Below are positions 1 to 4,157 of a stretch of DNA of 5,408 nt, in pieces. Numbering within the stretch: the first letter of the stretch is position 1; each line of letters begins with the position of its first letter. A program made the translations under genes and the position numbers. The DNA comes from Nocardioidaceae bacterium. Its GTDB lineage: Bacteria; Actinomycetota; Actinomycetes; Propionibacteriales; Nocardioidaceae. The notes under the pieces are model-generated. The model was not told where the DNA came from. It ran no database searches and saw only the letters and a list, made by a program, of their open reading frames with translations. The DNA lies in the NCBI GenBank assembly GCA_013696065.1, contig JACCZJ010000201.1:1-5408 (forward strand). Direction: 5' to 3'.

Positions 1-36
1 CCCTAAGGCTGCAGGGCTGTAGGGGCCAGTTCAGTG

Positions 37-480
37 TCAGATGGTACGGGCGGGTTCGCGATGCACAGTGTCCTTGGGCCGAAACCGCTTGATGCTGTAG
101 ATCAGCAAGCCGAGGGCGACGAGGCCGGACAGCACGATCCCGCTCCCCGTTTCCCACCCGCCAAGGGGCAGCTCGGGTCCGAGCGGTCCGATCTCGGGGA
201 TCTTAATGTCATCCATCCACCAGATGACCCCCGCGCCGATGACCGCGCAGGCGCCGAGCGCGCTGAGCACGATGCGGGGGTACGTGGAGACACCGGCCTC
301 CGCTACGCCGAATGCCTTGTCCTTGACGGGGTCCACGCGGCGTTCGGCCCATTCATACTCCTGAGACAGCATCACCATGCCGGCGAGCAGCAGCAACAGT
401 CCCGGCCCTGGCAGCGCCAACGCGGCGATGCCAGCCAGCAACAGGATCCAGCCGACCAATGTCACCCAAAGCTTGTGCAT
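37..480 (-). CDS. PGPGW-type small transmembrane protein
   Basis: This 147-residue integral membrane protein has about four hydrophobic segments (roughly residues 7-22, 24-38, 69-89 and 113-131). A Pro-Gly-Pro-Gly turn at residues 24-27 lies between the first two. It is followed by a hydrophobic stretch and an acidic/aromatic patch (E41, Y42, E43, W44). That is the layout of the PGPGW family of putative transmembrane proteins (TIGR02611/PF09656), although here the residue after PGPG is Leu rather than Trp. The family has no established biochemical function. The start is supported by GAGAGG at 490-495, nine bases upstream. A TAGGCT hexamer inside the palindrome at 525-534 could serve as a -10 element, but no convincing -35 accompanies it. 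The gene lies 72 bases downstream of the lipoprotein gene on the same strand and may be co-transcribed with it. I am confident it is a real membrane protein gene and fairly confident of the family. Confidence 0.82.
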   Translation of the reverse strand: MHKLWVTLVGWILLLAGIAALALPGPGLLLLLAGMVMLSQEYEWAERRVDPVKDKAFGVAEAGVSTYPRIVLSALGACAVIGAGVIWWMDDIKIPEIGPLGPELPLGGWETGSGIVLSGLVALGLLIYSIKRFRPKDTVHREPARTI

Positions 481-552
481 GGTGATCGGCCTCTCGTCGG
501 ATGCCCCATCGCGTCGTGAGGCGAAGCCTAGGCTACCTGGTGAGTTTCGCCG

Positions 553-1323
553 TCACTTGTTCGTGGCTGGGCCGGTCGGCTCCTCCCTTGAGTCAACATT
601 CGCTGGTGTCACAGCGGGTAGTAGGCCGCTGTCCGCGACGACCCAGCAGTCGGCGCTGCGATCTCCGGTGTCCCAGGCTGCGGCGCTGTCCGGGAAGAAG
701 GCTTGCACCCTGGGTGATCCGACCAGTTCTCGCTCAGCTGCCGCCGAAGCGTTGCAAGCCCTGGTGGCGCGGTCGGCGATGTCGGCCGGAAAGGGCTCCG
801 CCACGGTTCCCACGGCTGGGGCGACGATGAGTCGACGAGACTTGTGGGGTGTGTCGCAGGATGTGTACGGCTGGTCGATGGCTTGGTCGTGCTGCTCGCC
901 GAGACACGCCTGTAGCTCGACCGGGACGCCGTTGCGCAATGCACCGCGGAGCGAGCCCGTGACGGTCTCGAGTCCAGAGTCTGTGTGCGTCGACTTGGGC
1001 AAGACCACGTCGCACCTGTACCAGGATTCGTCCGAAGCCACCCAAAGATGTACGTCGAGCCGGGTGTTGAAGTCTTGCCCCAGATAGCGCGCCTGGGAGG
1101 TTTGGCACGGCGCGATCGCTGCCGGCGTCCGAGGTGGCGTCTCCTGAGCCACGAAGACGGTCTCGGCCAGGTGTGGCGCCGCGCAGTCAACAGCCTTACT
1201 CGCCTTGGCGTAACAATCCCCGACGGCGCCCACGGGCAGGGGCGCCGGCTCGGCAGCGTCGCGAGAGCAACCGCTGAGCGCGAGCAGCCCCGCCAGCGTC
1301 AGTGCTGCGTACCACGTATGCAT
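553..1323 (-). CDS. Septum-formation family lipoprotein
   Basis: A 256-residue exported lipoprotein. A short hydrophobic signal (residues 5-18) ends in a Leu-Ser-Gly-Cys lipobox with the lipidated Cys at 19, so the mature protein should be anchored on the outer face of the membrane. The mature part begins with V-G-D-C (34-37), then V-D-C-A-A-P-H (45-51) and E54. This is the signature of the actinobacterial septum formation family (PF13845). A second half repeats the pattern: C140, then C156-D-T-P-H160, and a C-W pair at 226-227. Eight cysteines follow the lipidated one (37, 47, 73, 104, 140, 156, 190, 226), an even number that fits four disulfides outside the cell. The reading frame stays open 33 codons further upstream (to 1422), but the ATG at 1321-1323 is preferred: GAAAGGG lies five bases before it and the lipoprotein signal begins there. 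The role in division is inferred from the family name only. The gene sits downstream of the transporter remnant and TPP riboswitch. Confidence 0.83.
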   Translation of the reverse strand: MHTWYAALTLAGLLALSGCSRDAAEPAPLPVGAVGDCYAKASKAVDCAAPHLAETVFVAQETPPRTPAAIAPCQTSQARYLGQDFNTRLDVHLWVASDESWYRCDVVLPKSTHTDSGLETVTGSLRGALRNGVPVELQACLGEQHDQAIDQPYTSCDTPHKSRRLIVAPAVGTVAEPFPADIADRATRACNASAAAERELVGSPRVQAFFPDSAAAWDTGDRSADCWVVADSGLLPAVTPANVDSREEPTGPATNK

Positions 1324-1328
1324 CGGTG

Positions 1329-1335
1329 CCCTTTC
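1329..1335 (-). promoter_or_regulatory. Ribosome binding site of the lipoprotein gene
   Basis: GAAAGGG on the minus strand, five bases before the ATG at 1321-1323. It fixes the start of the lipoprotein and argues against the longer open frame beginning at 1422, whose first 33 codons come from the transporter remnant. Confidence 0.65.
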
Positions 1336-1344
1336 GGTCTCGAG

Positions 1345-1557
1345 ATCAGCGCACCCAGCCTCGCAGGCGGTCGAGACCGTGACAAAAGTCAGGGCAAAGC
1401 AGCAAGGGCTGCGCTGATACACAACACCAGTGAGTCACTTCCACGCCATGGAGCCGGTCCGGCCCAGTGTCCGCTCGGTCGCTGCCCCAAAGCCGCGCGC
1501 ATCCATGGCGACCGCGGTTGAGCCGGTATGCCGCTTGGACACCACCACCGCCGTGAT
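1345..1557 (-). pseudogene. C-terminal remnant of an ECF transporter T component (CbiQ/YkoC type), frameshifted
   Basis: Reading away from the riboswitch, the minus strand encodes a hydrophobic piece (ITAVVVSKRHTGST), then A-V-A-M-D-A-R-G-F-G-A (core motif at 1489-1509) and R-T-L-G-R-T. AMxARGF followed by an R-T pair is a hallmark of the cytoplasmic coupling region of EcfT/CbiQ proteins of energy-coupling-factor vitamin transporters. The frame then hits a stop at 1435-1437. A one-base shift near 1453-1462 restores A-P-W-R-G-S-D-S-L-V-L-C-I-S-A-A-L-A-A-L, which fits the next part of the family (an R-x-x-D-x-L segment leading into the last membrane helix). A second shift near 1392-1405 gives L-T-F-V-T-V-S-T-A, the expected end of that helix. 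Only about 70 codons remain; the first two thirds of the gene are missing and two frameshifts are present, so it cannot be functional. In the last frame it runs without a stop into the lipoprotein gene. Homology is judged by eye; the neighbouring TPP riboswitch supports it independently. Confidence 0.6.
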
Positions 1558-1564
1558 CGAGTCT

Positions 1565-1651
1565 CGACTCCCTTCGCGGGTGCTAACCGGATCAGGTTCG
1601 AGGGTCTGCGGTTCTGTCCGCACTCTCAGCGCTCGGGGCGCTGCCCCGTCG
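1565..1651 (-). ncRNA. TPP riboswitch (thi box), orphaned
   Basis: On the minus strand this stretch carries all the conserved parts of the TPP aptamer in order. They are a P1 strand CGAC (1648-1651), GGGG and GC-rich P2, the CTGAGA element (1624-1629), a P3 hairpin with TGCGG/CCGCA arms around a six-base loop (1607-1622), and ACCC. GAACCTGATC (1590-1599), GTTAGCACC (1579-1587), GAAGGGA (1569-1575) and the closing P1 strand GTCG (1565-1568) follow. TPP riboswitches turn down thiamine synthesis or uptake genes when thiamine pyrophosphate is plentiful. Here no intact thiamine gene follows. The next sequence is the broken ECF T-component remnant, then the lipoprotein gene about 240 bases away. 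The aptamer core looks intact. The expression platform that would have masked the start of the first transporter gene appears to be gone. Confidence 0.9.
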
Positions 1652-1664
1652 TACGGCACCATCT

Positions 1665-1693
1665 CAACTACTCAGCCGCGCAAGCGGTGACAA
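1665..1693 (-). promoter_or_regulatory. Candidate promoter of the riboswitch transcript
   Basis: On the minus strand, TTGTCA (1688-1693, five of six bases of the -35 consensus) is followed after exactly 17 bases by TAGTTG (1665-1670), a weak -10. Transcription would start about 1658, a few bases before the first strand of the aptamer's P1 helix. That is where a riboswitch promoter is expected, so the position is the main support. Confidence 0.42.
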
Positions 1694-1727
1694 CCGGTCG
1701 AGCCAAAGTCAGTCGCTCCCGCGGGTT

Positions 1728-1733
1728 TAGGAT
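1728..1733 (+). promoter_or_regulatory. Possible -10 element for the PAP2 gene
   Basis: TAGGAT in the divergent intergenic space, 62 bases before the PAP2 start codon, fits the TAnnnT pattern of actinobacterial sigma-A promoters. I see no good -35 at the right spacing, so this is weak. Confidence 0.25.
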
Positions 1734-1780
1734 GGCAAAACGCGTGAACCGGTCGCCTGGCCGGGAGTCCCACGCGTACA

Positions 1781-1786
1781 GAGGGG
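1781..1786 (+). promoter_or_regulatory. Ribosome binding site of the PAP2 gene
   Basis: GAGGGG ends eight bases before the ATG at 1795. It decides the start in a frame that remains open far upstream and has other in-frame ATGs (1732, 1528) with poorer leaders. Confidence 0.65.
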
Positions 1787-1794
1787 ATCTCTCA

Positions 1795-2994
1795 ATGACT
1801 CGACGGGCCTACGGTTTCACCGTCGGTCTCGCCTTGGCCGTCGGGATCCTCGCCTGGGTGGCCTCCTATCGCTACAACCTGCCACTGCGTGATCCAGACG
1901 GGCTCGCCGGACCGTCATACATCCGACTTCCCGCGATTGTGCTGCTTTTCTATCTAGCCGATGTCGTGCCGCGTGCCTTGATCGCCAACCGGGGATTCGG
2001 CCAATTGCGATCGTCGGTCAAGGAGTACACCCGCGCGCGGTGGAATCGCAGCCGCATTCAGTTGGTCGTGGTCGGCCTCCTCAGTTTCTATGTCGTCTAT
2101 GTCGCCTACCGCAACCTCAAGGGTTTCCTTCCGCAAGTGCGCTATGAGGTCGCCTATGACGTGCTTTTGGCTGACCTCGATCGGGCTCTCTTCTTCGGTC
2201 ATGACCCAGCCGACGTCCTGCATTCCTTGCTGGGGACGGGAGCCGCGGCCCACATCCTCTCCTTCACCTATGTCAGTTTCCTGCTCTTCGTGCCCTTGAG
2301 TCTCGGCGCGGCGCTGGTCTGGTCCAAGAACGTGTCGACGGGCTTCTGGTACGTCACGGCCTTGTGCATCAACTGGGTCCTCGGCGCAGCCAGCTATTAC
2401 TGGCTTCCGTCACGTGGGCCATATTTTGCTCACCGCAGCGTGTTCGTCGATCTGCCCACCACGGGTGTGACGAAGCTGCAACTGGCATTGGAGGAGGGGC
2501 GTAGCTCGTATATCAACGATCCTTTCGCCGCCGAGTCCGTGCAAAGCATCGCGGCGTTCGCGTCTCTGCACGTGTCCATCATCTTCACGGCAGCGTTGAT
2601 CTGCCACTACATCATCCCGAGTTGGCAGGTGCGCTCGGTGATGTGGATCTATTTCGTCTTGACGACCATCGCCACCATCTACTTCGGCTGGCACTATCTC
2701 ATCGACGACGTGGCGGGTCTCGCCATCGGGTTCCTCGCAGTCTGGATCGGCGCCAAAACCACCGGCCACACGATGGGGAAGCAGCGGCATGCACCTGCTC
2801 CTGGCGACGGGATCATCGGGGTATTCCCTCCCGCTTCGCCGCTCACCAATGACGTGGCAACCGCGGCGCCGGTGACTGCGGGCCCGGTGAGTGTGCTTCA
2901 TGCCGCAGGGGATCACGACTCGGGTCGGCCAACTCCCACTGGCCACCCCGACCGCCGCGACAGCGGCAGCGGCTCGACGTCGTCGTCGGCATGA
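1795..2994 (+). CDS. Aur1-like PAP2-superfamily membrane protein
   Basis: This 399-residue polytopic membrane protein has about eight helices (roughly 6-23, 42-62, 86-105, 150-176, 183-204, 250-274, 279-297, 302-320). Its active-site motifs match the PAP2_3 group (PF14378), which includes inositol phosphorylceramide synthase Aur1/Ipt1-type phosphotransferases. They are L-P-S-R-G-P-Y-F (204-211), A-S-L-H-V-S with His259 (256-261), and G-W-H-Y-L-I-D-D with His300 and Asp304. The His-His spacing (41) and the H-x-x-x-D pair resemble the yeast Aur1 catalytic triad (His255, His294, Asp298). The expected chemistry is transfer or hydrolysis of a phosphate-linked headgroup on a membrane lipid through a phospho-histidine. 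The substrate is unknown. Residues 321-399 form a hydrophilic Pro/Ala/Ser/Gly-rich tail outside the conserved domain. The stop overlaps the start of the crotonase gene (ATGA, 2991-2994). The start is set by GAGGGG at 1781-1786; ATG 1732 is an alternative. Confidence 0.85.
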   Translation: MTRRAYGFTVGLALAVGILAWVASYRYNLPLRDPDGLAGPSYIRLPAIVLLFYLADVVPRALIANRGFGQLRSSVKEYTRARWNRSRIQLVVVGLLSFYVVYVAYRNLKGFLPQVRYEVAYDVLLADLDRALFFGHDPADVLHSLLGTGAAAHILSFTYVSFLLFVPLSLGAALVWSKNVSTGFWYVTALCINWVLGAASYYWLPSRGPYFAHRSVFVDLPTTGVTKLQLALEEGRSSYINDPFAAESVQSIAAFASLHVSIIFTAALICHYIIPSWQVRSVMWIYFVLTTIATIYFGWHYLIDDVAGLAIGFLAVWIGAKTTGHTMGKQRHAPAPGDGIIGVFPPASPLTNDVATAAPVTAGPVSVLHAAGDHDSGRPTPTGHPDRRDSGSGSTSSSA

Positions 2995-3821
2995 CGATGA
3001 CGTCCTCCCCGCCAGGCGAACCCGAGCCTCCAGAGGGGGACCAGCACGAGCTCGTGCACCTCGATCTGGCCGGTGGGGTCGCGACCGTAACGCTGGACTC
3101 GCCCAGCAACCGCAACGCGTTGTCTCACCAGCTCTTGCGTGAGCTCTCTCGGCACCTGCAGTCGGCTGAGCGTGCGGCCGGCATACGCGTCATCGTGTTG
3201 ACCCACACAGGCAACACCTTCTGTGCCGGAGCAGATCTCGCTGAAGCCATGGAGACCGGCATGGAGCAGGCCACGCGTTCGCTGCTCAGTCTGCTGCGAC
3301 TGGTCGTCGAGCTGGACAAGCCCGTGCTCGCCCTGGTGCGAGGTCATGTGCGCGCGGGTGGCGTGGGACTCGTCGGAGCGTGCGATCTCGCGCTTGTCAG
3401 CGAAGAGAGCACGTTCGCGTTCAGCGAGTCACTGCTTGGGCTGGCGCCCGCCATCATCAGCCTGACCACGCGTGCGCGGATCGGGGATCGAGATGCTGCT
3501 CGCAAATACCTGACCGGCGCTCCTTTTGACGGTGTCGAGGCGGCCCGTTCAGGTCTGGTCACTGAGGCGGTCCCGATGGACACTCTCGACGCCCGGCTGG
3601 CACAGCTGATCGCCGACCTGGAGAGGGTGTCGCCTCAGGGGCTCCGAGAGACCAAGCGACTGCTCAACGCAGAGCTGTCGAGGCGGATGCAGGCAGAAGG
3701 GGACGCCTTGGTCCAGCTGTCAGCCCGGCTGTTTGCCTCCGCGGAGGCGCGCGAGGGCATGAGGGCCTTTCGAGAGCGTCGGCCGCCATCCTGGGCCGTC
3801 CAGTCGGACGAACGGCGTTGA
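2991..3821 (+). CDS. Enoyl-CoA hydratase/isomerase (crotonase) family protein
   Basis: A 276-residue soluble crotonase of normal family length. After a Pro/Glu-rich leader (1-19) comes the first strand (V-A-T-V-T-L, 30-35), then N-R-N-A-L (40-44). The first oxyanion-hole motif is F-C-A-G-A-D-L (77-83) and the second R-A-G-G-V-G-L (121-127), followed by A-C-D (130-132). Glu146 in F-S-E-S-L-L-G-L-A-P aligns with catalytic Glu164 of rat mitochondrial enoyl-CoA hydratase. Gly126 stands where that enzyme has Glu144; both residues lie exactly 20 positions apart in each protein. A G-x-G-L motif with the second Glu kept and A-P-A-I-I-S after it resembles the methylglutaconyl/isohexenylglutaconyl-CoA hydratase branch, so hydration of a branched enoyl-CoA in acyl or leucine catabolism is possible but not shown. 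There is no clear ribosome binding site. The ATGA overlap with the PAP2 gene suggests coupled translation. A second ATG two codons on (2997) is an alternative start. Confidence 0.88.
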   Translation: MTMTSSPPGEPEPPEGDQHELVHLDLAGGVATVTLDSPSNRNALSHQLLRELSRHLQSAERAAGIRVIVLTHTGNTFCAGADLAEAMETGMEQATRSLLSLLRLVVELDKPVLALVRGHVRAGGVGLVGACDLALVSEESTFAFSESLLGLAPAIISLTTRARIGDRDAARKYLTGAPFDGVEAARSGLVTEAVPMDTLDARLAQLIADLERVSPQGLRETKRLLNAELSRRMQAEGDALVQLSARLFASAEAREGMRAFRERRPPSWAVQSDERR

Positions 3822-3834
3822 CCAGGAAGCCTGG
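3822..3834 (+). terminator. Weak hairpin directly after the crotonase stop codon
   Basis: CCAGG-AAG-CCTGG forms a five-base-pair stem with a three-base loop, beginning right after the TGA at 3819-3821. There is no T-run, so it is at best a minor terminator or mRNA-end structure. Confidence 0.28.
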
Positions 3835-3942
3835 CTCCAGCGCGAATTCGACCCCGAACTGATAGCCGATCCGGTGTGGAGAGCGCGGGGGGAAGTGGCG
3901 ACACCTCCGCTGCCGAGTCGAGGACGTGCGATCGCGACTGGC

Positions 3943-3973
3943 GTGTGGGGTGGGCTGACCGCTCGCTCCACAC
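3943..3973 (+). terminator. Possible hairpin terminator
   Basis: GTGTGG (3943-3948) pairs with CCACAC (3968-3973) around a 19-base loop, in the gap after the crotonase gene and just before the operator-like palindrome. There is no T-run. Actinobacterial terminators often lack one, but the large loop makes this weak. Confidence 0.25.
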
Positions 3974-3994
3974 CACCCTCTAGGGCCCGCACAT

Positions 3995-4014
3995 AAACTA
4001 CACCAGTGTAGTTT
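3995..4014. promoter_or_regulatory. Palindromic operator (TetR-type), regulator unknown
   Basis: AAACTACAC-CA-GTGTAGTTT consists of two 9-bp perfect inverted arms around a two-base centre, 20 bp in all. Length, symmetry and the ACTACAC/GTGTAGT half-sites are what TetR-family repressors bind. It lies 143 bases before the GTG start of the exported protein and directly before an AT-rich stretch likely to hold that gene's promoter; its last bases overlap a possible -35 (TTGCAA, 4013-4018). No regulator gene lies in the window. As RNA it would also form a hairpin, but with a two-base centre and no T-run a protein-binding site is more likely. Confidence 0.6.
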
Positions 4015-4145
4015 GCAAGCCGACACACCGTCTGGCTCTGTTATTTATGTGATTAGTGTTTTCAATGGGACCAAAGGGAGCTACGGTCTTGTCCTGACAA
4101 GTCACCGCCGGCCACGATCGGGCTGACGCGGCGATCGCTGGCGAC

Positions 4146-4152
4146 GAAGGGA
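4146..4152 (+). promoter_or_regulatory. Ribosome binding site deciding the GTG start
   Basis: GAAGGGA, five bases before GTG 4158. The frame is open only from 4098 and has no in-frame ATG before the signal peptide, so this site fixes the start. Confidence 0.6.
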
Positions 4153-4157
4153 TCGAT

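Larger units (their letters stand above)
3822..4157. other. 336-base intergenic region before the exported coiled-coil gene
   Basis: No coding frame here looks convincing. It holds the short hairpin at 3822-3834, a longer hairpin at 3943-3973, the operator-like palindrome at 3995-4014 and an AT-rich stretch at about 4041-4066 that stands out from the GC-rich surroundings and probably contains the promoter. A transcribed leader of roughly 90 bases then runs to the GTG start. The leader contains GCGATCGC (4131-4138) and a GAAGGGA ribosome binding site. Confidence 0.6.

Noticed and set aside
1..25. Terminator hairpin after the PGPGW gene (minus strand)
   Set aside because: CCCTA (1-5) and TAGGG (20-24) can pair but leave a 14-base loop and have no T-run. 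The element may also be cut by the window edge.
525..534. AGCCTAGGCT palindrome between the lipoprotein and PGPGW genes as an operator
   Set aside because: It is only ten bases, and part of it can serve as an ordinary -10 hexamer. Too short to call a regulatory site.
1528..1794. Upstream extension of the PAP2 reading frame
   Set aside because: The frame is open by chance through the reverse complement of the riboswitch. The signal for translation (GAGGGG) is just before 1795 and the added residues are not membrane-like.
3720..4028. Minus-strand frames opposite the end of the crotonase gene
   Set aside because: They begin next to the operator palindrome, have no ribosome binding site or recognisable motif, and overlap the well-supported crotonase on the other strand.
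4041..4157. Possible c-di-AMP (ydaO/yuaA) riboswitch before the exported protein gene
   Set aside because: Actinobacterial NlpC/P60 genes often carry this riboswitch, and AGGG at 4075-4078 followed by CTGACAAGTCACC loosely resembles its 3' part. The conserved GGGGTGAATC block and a clear CCCGACAGCTAACC are absent, so I do not call it. cmscan with RF00379 would decide.
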